Shown one piece after another: positions 51,601 through 63,600 of a stretch of DNA of 64,000 nt (position 1 is its first letter; each line of letters starts with the position of its first letter). The position numbers were made by a program, and so were the translations under genes. This DNA comes from Favolaschia claudopus. Taxonomy: Eukaryota; Basidiomycota; Agaricomycetes; Agaricales; Mycenaceae. Where the stretch lies: contig JAWWNJ010000009.1 in the NCBI GenBank assembly GCA_037176885.1, positions 1,240,001-1,304,000 of the forward strand. The letters run 5' to 3'. Below the pieces are notes generated by a model. It searched no databases and was not told where the DNA came from. It saw only the letters and a list, made by a program, of their open reading frames with translations.

Positions 51601-52806
51601 CGTAAGCCCCTGGTGCTTCATGCCCATAAGAAACTGTACGAGCTTCAAATGAGTCGGAATGGCTCCACGAGTGGCCTTCGGTATCTGTCGAGCCTGAGAT
51701 GGAGCCAACAGACTGCCTCCGCTCCGGTAATTCAACTCCGCACTGAACCGCAACAGCCAAGAATCTCCGGACGCTGGCGAATACCTGGCCTGCAAGCCGA
51801 ACCATGGTATACACTTCGGCTTCCTGAGCCTCGTCGTCTGGATTCTCGTCGGACGCCTTCTTCGCTTGGCCGACAAGCGACGCCAAAACCGACAAAATTC
51901 GCCGTCGTTCTTGTGCGAGAGCAGGAAATCGTTGGAGGATGGAGGCATCACGAACAAGCGTGTCCGTTGCAGAAAGCACAGATCTAACACAAGAAATGAT
52001 GCAGGCGGTGGAAGGTTGGAAGTGGGACACCCGGTTCGCACGTACAGCGCTTTGCAATAGCGACAGACCGTGCATGAGTGGAACCATAATAGGCGGACAA
52101 TATGAATCTATATCTGGGCCCAATGCTTCAGATAATGATGGACGGCGAGTATGGTCCGAGAGCTCTCGAGACGCCGCGCTGACCCATGAGGATGTAGAGG
52201 AGACGGAGGAGGAATGATGATGGCGGCCTAGCACTCGGGTCTGCAGGGCATTAGCTGTACCCAGCACGTAGAAGAAGTACGACGACGTACCGGGGAGGCG
52301 TTATCCTCTTCATCCATGAGTGCATTTACATCGACATTGACATAATTACTCGGAAACCAACCCCTCCGTCCCTCCAGCTCGCCGTCCCACCACCCACTCG
52401 AATCGCGGTTTAGCACGTGTATCACCTGGCCTGCGCGGAACGAGAGACACGTCGCGTTTTGGGTTTGGGGCGTATAATCGTGCATGGCCAAGACGTATTC
52501 TGGTGCAATGCGGACCGTTTCATCTTGAACGGAGCTCGCGGGACTGGACGGTCGCGACTGAGCGCTGGTGGTCGAGGGCAACAATAGAGAGGATGTTGAA
52601 GCAGAAGCCGAAGCATTGGTGGAGCTCGTTTCGGGAGACACAATGGAGATGGAGGATGAAGAGGAAGCATTGGAAGCACTCCTGAGGCGGGAAGTTGAAG
52701 CACTGGACACTGTGAGCGTGTTCGGAGAAGGTCGCGGTTTGGCGGAATAAGGCGCGGAGTTGGTGACCAGAGAGGTGTCAATCTGCAGCCGAGACGCAGA
52801 GTACAT
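48662..52806 (-). CDS. Ras guanine-nucleotide exchange factor, Cdc25 type, with N-terminal SH3
   Basis: Activates Ras at membranes. It starts at ATG 52806 with a Ser-rich leader, then an SH3 domain (YVLAMHDYTPQTQNATCLSF, VLNRDSSGWWDGELEGRRGW, FPSNYV). After an intron (about 52240-52290) one exon of about 2.8 kb encodes helical and Ser-rich regions. These are followed by the REM/RasGEF-N domain (SVEDVAYNTEGHLVGATMDV, FFLTFRLFSTPLELVETIIQ, RVSNFIKLWLDIYW). The RasGEF catalytic domain starts at TDFDPLELARQLTIQECTLY and runs through RTHLIKFFLKVADVRLSCLR. It continues in short exons to SKLQLESLRRLADHSRNYHE, VPFLGLYLTDVTF, LINFNKYHKLARIV and FQVPYQLRAISEAQLYLQEC. The stop is at 48662-48664. About 1,240 residues. 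Domain order equals fungal Cdc25/Ste6. Confidence 0.93.
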
Positions 52807-53626
52807 GGCCAAGCAGAGTAGTGTACGTTAAGGGCCTCCTGTCGCGGGAACAACGTCGTATACAGCGCGTAACAGACAGAGTTGAAGAGCATACCAGGGT
52901 GAAAGACGGAGGGCCTCAGAGAAATTAAATACGGGGATTTCGGGGTCGTCACGCAATAAGGAATATTTGGAGGATGGATGGATTGGCGGACAACCGCGAG
53001 CAATATGGGTACAGAAGAGGAGTCGTCGAAGGAGAGAATATGTGAGAATAAAGATTAGGCGGCAGATAACGGGGTATTGGGGGGCCCAAAGAGAGGTATA
53101 AGCGGAGAACGGTGGGTGGGCAGGACCGCACACGCCCAATCTCAAGTTGAAGATTCCGAGTTGGGAATTTCAAAACAACACCTATTCCAGATCGGGAAGG
53201 TGCCTTCAACATCGTCCTTGACATTCAACACGACTAAACATCACGTCAAATGCTCTTTTGCTCTCTCCCTTCATTACCCTGCTGCAATTCTATCAGCAAT
53301 TTCTGGTGTCTCTTTCTTTGACTTTCATTAGCTCTAATCACTACGGTCTACAAGCTGGCGCGCCTCTGTATCGCCCATCAATTTTTCTAAATTTTTGTGG
53401 CGCTTCTTCATCAACTGGGCCTGGGTTATCAGCTTAAGCGTTCGCCTACCAATGGCGACCCTCGAGTCACTATATCATGAAACAACTTGGCAACGCTCCT
53501 GTGGCTACAACTGGCAACACAACTGCCATAAGAGAAGTAGTCAACGCGAACCGCGACCCTGGCGAATCTCGCCGTCAAGCAACAGCTGTATTTTTGTTCT
53601 CGGAATCTCGGTCTATAGCAAACACC
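52807..53626. other. Intergenic region upstream of the Ras GEF
   Basis: About 820 bp between the Ras GEF start and the amidase stop. I see no gene. The first few hundred bases are pyrimidine-rich on the minus strand and probably hold the Ras GEF leader and promoter. Confidence 0.45.
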
Positions 53627-56053
53627 TCAAGCACTTGCTTCGTTCAACTTGTTCAACGCTTCCACCACGATTTCCGTCATCCCTATCACAGCTTCCTCTT
53701 CCTGAGTACCTCCAATCAACTGCAGCGCGACAGGACACCCCGGAAATAGATCTGAATTGTCTGCAAAACAGCCGTAATTATTCGCAACTGTTCCGATAAG
53801 TTGAGAAAGCTCACATAATTTGTAGATATGCTCGTCTTCGTGGTTGTAGAAACGATGCGGAGGATGAGGGTCATCGACCTCCGGATCGACGAATGTCACC
53901 GGAAAAACAGAGCAAGAATAGTCCAGCGCGTTGCACAGCGTGGTGTAAAACGAATCACTGTTGACTTTCTCAACTCTCTGTCAAGATTAATGAAGATACG
54001 ACTACCGACGTGTTTAGTCCCTGAAAATCATCTCAGTATTTCATATGCTGCCGTCCGCAAAGTGGCACGAACATGAGGAACCGCTGTATACGCAACAGCA
54101 GGAGAAATGATTGCATCGACAGGGCGGCCTGTCCCTGTCCGACTCACTGTCGCATTCCAATGGTCCAGATGACTTTTCCGCAACTCCCGCTTTTCTGCGT
54201 GCAGTTGCCAAAGCTGGTGCCTCCGTCAGAAAACCGCTAGGCTTCGAGCAGGGAGATTGTACTACCTCGTATGCAGTGCGATGGCACGGCTCACCGACCA
54301 GGCTTTTGTTTAAAGGCTCGTCCAAGGCTAGATCGTGTTTATCGGTTGATGGGCTCATCGTCTCAATCAGCGGTTCAAAGCCTTCGCACTGTTCTCTATA
54401 GTCGTGCCCACCGTCCGCGACGAAGATAGTTTCCTGGGCCATGTCAATGCATTATGTCGATCCTCGGCAGTCAGGAAAGGTTCGTACGGCGTTCTTGTAA
54501 ATCTCAAGCATTCGGTGCGGTTCCCAGTCAATCACTAGGCCTTGGTCAAAACATGTCCGAGATCTGAAACGGATCAAAGATTACCTCGATGCCCAGCAGC
54601 CTCCAGCGCTTGCTTCGTGAGATTCATCGCCCGGTGAAGAGGCGGGTGGGGCTTGACCACACCTAAACCATGATCAGGGTCCGGACAGTCGAAAACCCAA
54701 TGACACCCACCGTTATCCCACATAATCGCGAAACACAACCCCTTGCCATTTCCATGATTCACAAGTTGATACTCGCTCTCATCCCACCCCTTACGAAGTA
54801 CAAGCGGGTCCTTCAGCCAAGGTTTCGCGTCCAGTATAGCTTTCGTAAAAATCTTGACGCCCGAGAGTGAATTTGCCATAGGGCCGAGCACAGACGAAAT
54901 AGACTCTTGGCCTTGTAAAGAATTCACCGCGCCGCAGTAGGGTAGCCGCTCGTATGATGGCCGAAGGGTGTAGAGGCCACAGAAGGAGCTTGGGATGCGG
55001 AGGGATCTTCCGAGTCGCATTGAATCAAAGATGCAGAAACGATGAAATGCAGAACGCTTACCCTCCAATATCAGTACCCACCCCGAGAGGGCTGCCTTTC
55101 ATAGCCAGGAGAGCGCCTTCCCCGCCGGAAGAGCCGCCTGGCGTGAAAGCAAGGTTATAAGGATTCAGTGTCCGTCCGAAGACGTGGTTCATTGTTTCGC
55201 CCCACTGCACGAATCGTGTCATCCAGTGAATTCACAGACAAATAAAATAAGAGCGCACCATCAGGGTCTGCGGGACATTCGTCCTCACAAACGGCACTGC
55301 CCCCAGTTCATACAAAATTTCGACGAGAACGCAGTCCGACGTGGCGTAGTTGCCGATCCATTTGGCGTATCCTGATAATTAGCGCAGAGCACTGGCAAGA
55401 GAGAGAACAGTTACCCATAATAGTTTCTAAGCCTTTCATAGCAAACTGATCTTAACGAAACCAGAATTCAATTTCTGGATAGTTTCGCTCCACATACGAG
55501 TAGCTTACCTTTCAGCGATATCGGAAGCCCATGCAGCGGCCCGACGGTTGTCCCCGTCCTAGAGAAATGTTCGTCGAGTTCTCTAGCTCTTCCCAGAGCG
55601 CGGTCCACAAAAATCTCGGTCAGACAGTTGGCCTGCAAATCGTTATAAACCGAGCACCATTATTGCAAAGTTCAAAAGTTCTGCTCGTACAAGCTGCTGA
55701 GCAATGATAGCCCGTTTATAAAACGCAGTAGTAACCTGCACAGAGGACCAATCCCCTCGTTGTAACTTGTCGAGAATAGCCTGCACGTCGACAGTTTCCG
55801 TGATCTCCAACTCGAGAGCATTGAGCAGCCCGCATTGGCGCGGAACGTCGACCACATTGAGCTGGTCCTTCGGAGGAACTTCAATCATCCATTCCTTCGG
55901 AATCGAATCCAGTTGCACGCGTTTTCGAGCCTCGCATTTTGCTTTCCAATCTTGTGGCAGCATGATAAGAAATTGCCTTTTTGGGCCTTTGGACGAGTAT
56001 CGTTTGAACGCCGCAGCCAAACACCGGCTGGTTGTCTGTGATTCTCGGTTCAT
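53627..56053 (-). CDS. Amidase-signature hydrolase (acetamidase-like)
   Basis: Serine hydrolase that cleaves amides. Visible parts are LPQDWKAKCEARKRVQLDSI near the N-terminus, QVTTAFYKRAIIAQQL, TVGPLHGLPISLKDQFAMKG with the catalytic Lys, TNVPQTLM, and NPYNLAFTPGGSSGGEGALL with the cis-Ser region. The nucleophile-region GTDIGGSLRIPSSFCGLYTL follows, then IFVADGGHDYREQCEGF, AYELWQLHAEKRELRKSHLD, DHWNATVSRTGTGRPVDAII, TLCNALDYSCSVFPVTFVDP and VALQLIGGTQEEE. The C-terminus is LNEASA (stop at 53627). The Ser-Ser-Lys triad is intact. Family homologues usually begin near MLPQDWKAKC (ATG 55963); ATG 56053 adds 30 basic residues (AAAFKRYSSK) that could be an organelle-targeting extension. About nine short introns join in frame. 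Confidence 0.88.
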
Positions 56054-56078
56054 CTCTGTTTCTTATGTTTGATCCTGC

Positions 56079-56520
56079 ATGAGCACTCTCTGCGCCGACC
56101 AGCTGCAATCCGATTTCTCGACCCCCCACCGCTTGGAGGGCTCCAGAGACACTCCGGAAAATCCACACAGTTTCTGCGCCAATGAGCTCCAACAGGCGTT
56201 AGCGGAGGAGTCTTCTGTTTCTTCCATCGCGTCGTTCAGACTCACGTCCTCTGAGCCTCTTGGCGCTACGGCGTCGGTCGCTCTGCTTGAGGGCTCAACA
56301 ATCCGGATTCATCTCACCACGAATGGGTATTCGGTAAAGCTTCCCGTGGCATCTTCTACATTGTTCTCATCCAATTCAGGTGATTCTCGCAGATCACCAG
56401 CGCCCGCAGGAACAAGTTTTCGAGACTATTGGTCAAATATTATCATCTGTAAGCTCAATGTACGAGCAGCGGAGGCAGGAGGTCTTGATTGAGGCTCTGG
56501 AGCGTGTATGTTCTAACTAA
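56079..56520 (+). CDS. GSKIP-domain protein
   Basis: 131 residues in two exons; the intron at 56334-56379 (46 nt) joins TTNGYS to VILADHQRPQ. The fold signature is ANELQQALAEESSVSSIASF, then GSTIRIHLTTNGYS, then EQVFETIGQILSSVSSMYEQ and RRQEVLIEALERV. This matches the GSKIP domain, which in animals binds GSK3 and the regulatory subunit of PKA; the domain also occurs at the start of Clu/CLUH proteins. The N-terminal 30 residues look disordered. The role in fungi is unknown. Divergent from the amidase, with only 25 bp between the two outermost ATGs. Confidence 0.65.
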
Positions 56521-56643
56521 TTTATTCACTGGTAAGCTCTCATCTCGCCTCGCAAACTACCTTACTGAAAATTCCCCAGGTCTATCATTATTGGTCTACT
56601 TACATATGATACTTACTGCCATATACCCATCTACAATCAGAAC

Positions 56644-57637
56644 CTAAAGCTCGACTTTCATATCCTCGCTCCGAAAGCTGCCTGTTCTTTGGCGCTGATC
56701 CAACGCCGCCGCGTACATTTCCCTCGTGAAGACGTATCCATCATTCTGCCGCACTTTGGCAATGATTCCACCTATCCATTCCCGCTCCTCCTGATTCCGA
56801 ATACAATTCGCCCACCAACGATCCATGCTATTCCGTAGCCCCGGATTGTTCAGCTCGTGCGCCTCACTCTGCTCACTAAGTACATGCAAAAGGAACCCCG
56901 CATTAAGATGCTCAAAGCCGAATTCAGAGAGACACTTGAGAATGCGTGAGATGCGGAGATAATTGTGCGACGAGCCTAAGGAATCGAGCATCTGAGTTTC
57001 ACTGTGCCGCGCAAACAGCAGCAGCCATAACTCACGGACGAGGTTTTCATAGCGGGGCTGGAAATTCCGAGGGGGCATGGAACGATCCACCGCGCCTGTC
57101 TGCTCGGACACCAGGCGCATGCCATAGAAGTCGAGCATGAGCTTGTACGATGCTAACAGACGTTCAAGGGCACGCGGATCCGCCTTTATCGCAGTGAGCT
57201 CGTGGGGCTGGAGGGGTTGCGACTCAAAATTCATTCCATGTTCACGGATCGGAAATCTGTTTGTGCGGCGGAGGTGTGCTGTAAACTTTTGTAGTAGACG
57301 GGAGCGTCCGACGTACTCACAACCACTGAATGAACCCGTGCTTTCGCTCAAGCTTGTTGTAGTCGCCGTGCCACCTGGAAAAATCTTGTAAACGCCGGCA
57401 AAGACGCGTCCACTCGAGAACTCACTGCTCGTGCATTTCCTCAATGAGGAGTTCATCAGGACGAGATCTGAGCGCGTTAGTGTAGAATCCCAAGTTATCT
57501 GCTTGTCTAGTATCGTTGGAGCCGTGTGGATATGAGTCGAGGAACTCTTGGACGTCGCGCGGGATGGACGTGGTCATCGTTGGCCTAGTTAAGCGGCGAA
57601 ATGGAGAGCCAAACAGAAGACGCTGGACTTGCTTCAT
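56644..57637 (-). CDS. OGFr-domain protein
   Basis: Contains the conserved region of opioid growth factor receptor-like proteins. After SIPRDVQEFLDSYPHGSNDT and NLGFYTNALRSRPDELLIEE, introns at about 57371-57427 and 57257-57318 join to KLERKHGFIQWLFPIREHGM. The chain continues with NFESQPLQPHELTAIKADPR, SYKLMLDFYGMRLVSEQTGA and HNYLRISRILKCLSEFGFEH, and ends in EDMKVEL at TAG 56644. In vertebrates the domain is in a perinuclear peptide receptor; fungal versions lack the opioid-repeat tail and have no assigned role. Length about 290 residues. ATG 57637 is the most upstream in-frame ATG; another lies at 57577. Confidence 0.8.
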
Positions 57638-60600
57638 TTTCCTTCCACCACAACCGCTGGAAGACGAAGAATTTGTCTGTCCCGAGACGCTCTGCTCAGC
57701 GCTGCTGCTAGTTGCCACCAGCGTACCGCAAGCAGCGCCTTTTCTGACTTGCAAATCGGGAGAGAGAATTGGTCTTCCAAAAATCCAAATCACGCACCCA
57801 CACCTCTAAAGCGCGATACGACTCTAAATCCAATGTCTATAAGCCGCCTAGATGATTTATTCTTCAAGCGGAACCCTTCCTTTCCATTTTCTTGCAGTTT
57901 TCTCAGTGGCTTTGTGATCTTCAAGGCCAGAAAACATACACTCCTCAATTTGGCATGCCAAACCTCATCATCCCCTTCATTACTCTGGTTCAATCCACTT
58001 CAAGGTCCATAACGCCTACGATGCTCTCAGACCCGTCTCGAATCGGTGAATTCCGCAATCATCCATATCTCAACGTGAGTCCCTTCTGGTTCTACAGGAA
58101 TATCAACGGCCGCAACCTGCGTCGGCTATACAGCCTAATACATGCGGACCAACAGTCTAAGTGAGTCCATGGAACAACGTTCAATGCATTTATATCCGAT
58201 TGCCAGTTGCATCCCTGCCAATGCTGCCATAAAAATAAGTAGTTTCGATCCGCTCGGCGAAACCGAAGCAACTCACAAGTACGCCTTCTTTCAACTTACA
58301 AACACGGGCCGTAAATTTCTCGGTATGCGCCCTGAAAGAAGTACGGGGGATATGAAGTCCACAAAACCAAAATGAACGGTCTTCCGGTCCTCCTAATTGA
58401 CAGTCAGCATTCATTGACTTCGTTATCTTCAGACTCGAGAAGCATCTTCGAACCATCGAAGCCATTCTGGTCCCAAGGAAACCCCCTCCACATTGACTTG
58501 TGACAGTGCGTCGCGTCGCTCAAAATTTGCTGGGCACCTCCATAGCATCAAAACCGAAACTGAAAGGACTGGACGAATAACATTTCCGAGGAATGCCCTT
58601 GCTTACTGTAGCTGAAGTTGCGAGCTCCCCCCTTCCGTCGAAAGCGACATTACTTGGGCGTCGGCTTCGGGGTAATTGCAGCCTCCTCTGTGCCTGGCCA
58701 CCGACGGTGGTATCTGTTATTTCGCATATTGCTATATGCCGCTTTGACCCAATAAATCCGCGCCGCGGACTCTGAACCCTGATTCGCGCTTCCGCTATTC
58801 CAGCCTATACCAAAAACGAAACTCAACCATGCTTGTTCACTGTGCATCTCTCGTCGTCGTCACTGCACGGACCGCCGGGCCTAACCAAAAGGATGTCTTG
58901 TCAATATCTGGGGCCGTGTGAACAGCGCGGGGATGGTCGACGTCGAAAATCAGCATATTTATTCGGGTAGGTGCATACGTACTACATGTACGCGTGCTCC
59001 TGTTCGTTCTGAGTTCTCCGTCGTCGCACTTGCGCGCAAGGCCGGCCCGGTTTTTTTTTACAGCGTACATCACGGCGAAGGGGGGGCGGCAACTTCTGTG
59101 CGGGGTACGGGAAAGTTACGGCACTTGTGCGAGACATCCCGAATGTCCTGGCCGTGTGAACTCCGTTGGGTTCAAGTTTGGTTGAAGTGGTAAAGGCTCT
59201 TTTGAATGTTGATATGTTCAGAGTCGTTGAAATGATCCACTGCGTAATCGGTAGGCTTTCAACTCTTCAACTCGCTCCCTAAGATCAGCCGCCTATTACC
59301 TCACTGAGTGCTCGTTATCTCGCTGGTATTCCATCAGTATTCCCGAGCCTGAACGTTCGTGGTCCGCCTTCATGGAACTCACCGACTGAACGATCGATGC
59401 CGAGCCTCGGATTGGGCACTCAACGGATGTAGGCGTGGCTTATTCCCGTACCATCAGCTCATCCGGTAGATTCCACAACTCGACCGTGGATGGAACGATC
59501 AGTAAGGCTTTGGAACCGGGTGAGTGCATAATACATACACTAATTGCGGGTACGTTGGATTTTTCTGCCGCGGTTTCAACGCTCAACAGTATTTGCAGAG
59601 ACTCGGAAAGAAGATCATGATGTAGCGTTCGTGTTGCCTTAGCACCTATACGAATACCGTCTGAATGCGAAAGTACAGTATCAGAGTTTGCCAATCATTG
59701 ATTCAAGTTCAGTTGCTATTCAATGAATGCTGAAAATAGAAATGTACTGGAAGGACCGCACCGGAAAAAGCTTTCAAGCCAGTTGTTTGAGGGCCGAGGA
59801 GTTCTCAATGGTCTACTCACCCCCCTGACTCTGAAAGGTGTTCTTCGATTTGGATTCGATGGAGGCAATGGGGGCAATGATTCCGAGTTGAACCGAGTGC
59901 GCTTTGTACCTGTAATTTAGCCGTTGATGATTTTGCAGAGGAATCCTAATATGCTCGGGCGTATCCAGCGACTATCTGGCTCCCGGGAAGGTCCTTCTGA
60001 TGAACAGTAAAAAGTCCTAGGAGGCTGTTCACAATTTTATCTAGGGCCTGAAAAACAGCAGGGAATGTAGGCTCTTGGAAGACAAACCTTGCCGTGCACG
60101 GTCCACTAATAGAACAGATACGGGTATCTAAAAACCGAAGCAAAGACGGATTAGAGTTCGCAGCAAACCGCCACCAAACGACACGAGGTGAAAGCTATCT
60201 CTTGGATGTACAATTCAGCGATCGTATTCCGCCGCGGCAAGCACAGACCAGTTATAGCGCGTCGGGTTCTTCGGTGCCAGTGGTGGATTGAATACACAAG
60301 TACAACAAGTCCTTCAAAGGCTGACGCATTTGCGATCAGCGCGCACAGAGATGAGAGGCGACGTGCCCGCCGCCTTCAGAGAATACCTACCTGCATTTGT
60401 CGATGCTCGATGGTTGAGCAGCGGAGACGAAGGTTGATCCAGATGCGTGATGGCGTTTAGATAGCTATGGCGGGATGGTACCAGCGTGGGCGGGAACATC
60501 CTTTTCTGTTCGACGGGATGAGTGGCCGTAAACACTGTTGACAGTTTCGGCCATTTGTCTGGCAGGGTTCAGTTGTGGAATTTTTCTTGTTGCATTTTTC

Positions 60601-63600
60601 ACGGCTCGCCAGGATCAAGCCAGCCCTGCAAGATAAACCTATTGAGATCGTCCTCGATACTCACACCAGAGAGAAAATGTTTGAAATTGTGGTGTTTTAC
60701 TGCCCGGAAGTAAACATGTAGGTTGAGAGCGGCTTTTCGGAGGTTTGATTGAGGTGTGAACAAGCATGACAAACACCATGATGGCAAGATACGGAGTCAG
60801 GCGGTTTCCCTAGAGAGAATGGGTGAGTACAGTAGGCCGAGACAGATTTGACGTCGGGAGTGAAAATAGGCCACCAAGACTGAAAAAACAACGGATGAAA
60901 CAAAAGATATCCAAGTGCAACAAGAGTCCTGAACTTTCCTGAATCAGCAAGACCGTCAAATCCGATGCCAGATCGCAGAAACTGTATCATAATCAACCTT
61001 CGAAGTAACGCAATGAATAAGCATGGGGAACGAAAAGCAGAACGGGAGAGGGTTATCTGCGACGGCCGTCGAAAGTTAACGACAATGGCCAGCAGAGAAA
61101 TTGGAACATTGCACGTCCGATCGGACCACGTTTCTGCGAGAAGCGTTCAAGGTATTTGTCGCTTCGAAGGACATGAGAAAACGCGCGGTTCAAGGATTGA
61201 GAAGCTCTCCGGGGACCAACTAGCAAAGTCGCGCCGCACCGTAACGGATTCCCGCCGCGGCAACAGGTAATCAAAGTACAGGGTACAAGGCCTTTTTCGT
61301 CGGTTTTCGAAGTGACGGCAAGACGATTTGACCAACTGTACGCCGGCTCTCGTATGTCGCAGCGGATCAACCCAGGGCAGAGGCTGAGGATGGAACGGCC
61401 CAGACAGGAACCTGCAAGCAAATACATACCAGGGCAGAGAACCCAAACCCGATAGTCACGGTGGCACTGGCAGATACAATTTTATGATATGTTCTGTGCC
61501 TGTGGAGGGAGAGTTGCTGGCAGCTGTAGCCTGCGACCCCAGTCCGGAGACGGCAGGGGTCGGCATACTGCACAATTAGACTGTCAGGACTATTCTTGAC
61601 CTAACTACCTACCGGCAATATAACAACTCTTTGCAGTCGTAACGCGGAAGAAACCTGAAGGGCTCGGAGTAAAGAAACCAGCTGAGATAGTCATGCTCGT
61701 GTTGTATTGTGTAGAACTTTCAACTAACTGTAAACTGTTTCGTCTTTGAGTTTGCAATCTGTTTCCTTGGCCATAAAACAGTCGCAAGTCAGTCAACTTG
61801 AAGCACAGATGTTCGACCTGAAGGTACAGACAGTCAGTTGCGACAGCGCCGATCTTCAACAAAGAAAATGCACAGTGTGTCACTGCCAGCAGTTTGCGAG
61901 ATGGCTGCCAGCAGCTACCGCTAGCCTTAGAGTCCGGACAGGCAGTACGGGAAGCTGGAGGGGAAGGGTATCCGAGCGATGCGGACTCGAAGCATTCCGT
62001 GGTTGGAAGGAAAACGTTGCGATCATTGCGATCACTCAGCTCGGAAACTGCCGGCAAAATGGTTGAAAATAACTGTAACGCCGCCTTCGTCGTGGCAATG
62101 GCCATGTATCCAAGAGCACGCCCGGATAATGTTAAGTGCGCCAATGAGGATCAGCGGTATCGCCGGCGCCGTCGAAAGTAATACTTTGAAGGGGGGGCAG
62201 AGGCTGTACCGTGACTGTGTTGGACTCGGACTGCAAAGTGTCCGGGAACGGGGACAGAGGAGCCCCGCAATGATGTTCATACCCCACAATGCGATGATAC
62301 AACTATCGACAACATGTGTGAAAGGTTTTATGGTGTATACACTTGACGCATTCTCCATCATGACGTCTTTATTTGGTCTCGATGTTGAAAATGAACGACC
62401 AATACGGCCAAGAATAATGGGCGCTGAGATATCATTAATGCCCTTGACTCGAGATACTGGTCACAATGCCAAACTTTGCCAAAGCGGAAGTTCCCTCTGG
62501 CACTTGCACTCCGACAGAAAGTTACAGTAATCTTTCGAACAGAACGGACGCAAGGTGAATCGGACAGATACACCATGTTCCCATCCTGCGCCCATGCTCG
62601 TTGTTTGATAGCTTGATAGCGAGGTAAATAGACGAAACGTAGTAGATTTTTACCTGAATCAGTTTTTCCGAGACTCGACCGCTCAAACCAGGCACAGAGA
62701 GTTGTCGAACAAAGAGTTCAATGTCGAGTCAATAATTGGTCAAGAAAGCAGTTTCGCAGTCGCCGGAACGTGCATGCTTGAAGGAAGGTGCCAGTATCGT
62801 GTCCAGTCACGGGAAATGACCTGAGGGCGAGTTCGAGTTTGAACGTGCAAAGATAGACAGCACCAATAAGTTCTCTTCAATATACGGTAGAATTTCCGTT
62901 GTAATCCGTCGGGACCCAATCAAATAGAAAAATCGGCCTCTGTGTGTAACGGAACAACGAAATCAGCTGTTGAAGATATATAGCGCTCCACCAATCCACG
63001 TTGGGTATGAGGATGAGGCGCTCCGGTAACAACGGTGTTTCATAGCTAGTCGGTCGGCGTTGCAGGTTCAATTACTATTGAAAGTGGTGCTGGCCAATTG
63101 AAGGGTTCTTGATGACAAAGTAAACCGCTTGGAGGCAATGGACACCGAAGAGTGTCGGGTGCGATGACCAATATGTTCTCTCTGTCGCTCTCATTGTCAG
63201 TATTTGAGTTTAGATGCAAGGAGATTAATGCTAGTACCTGGTGATTTAATACCAATCTTCAGAATCGGAATACACATAGAGCAAGGGTAGTTCCGGGCGG
63301 GATAGTGCCAAGATTAGAAATAACCTCGAGAGGAAATTGAACATATCGGGAAGAGCAGAATAATTCATTTGCCGGATGCGGACGAAGACCTGCGGCGGAG
63401 ACTCGGAGCCAGGTTGAACTTTGGGCAACATGTCGGGACGACTGATCTCGTGCACAAGAAAGGCAAAACGAGGGCGAAATACCAAGTGGTGAGCATGAAT
63501 CCGAGAAAACACCAATTTTCCTGATACTCTTCGGCGTTGAATAGGTGAGATGCGGCACCCCCTTGAATGAAGCTGAAACTAACCACTCATACTTGCTGGC

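Noticed and set aside
56379..56411. 30-nt intron in the GSKIP-domain gene
   Set aside because: A 46-nt intron at 56334-56379 gives the conserved GYSVILADHQ joining and a proper C-terminus, so the very short intron is not needed.
58021..58160. Mating pheromone precursor
   Set aside because: The short frame ends CGPTV, placing Cys five residues from the end, so it lacks a CaaX farnesylation box, and no STE3-type receptor motif was found nearby.
61979..62530. 183-codon plus-strand open frame
   Set aside because: No recognisable motif and no start context; hydrophobic frames on the opposite strand compete with it.
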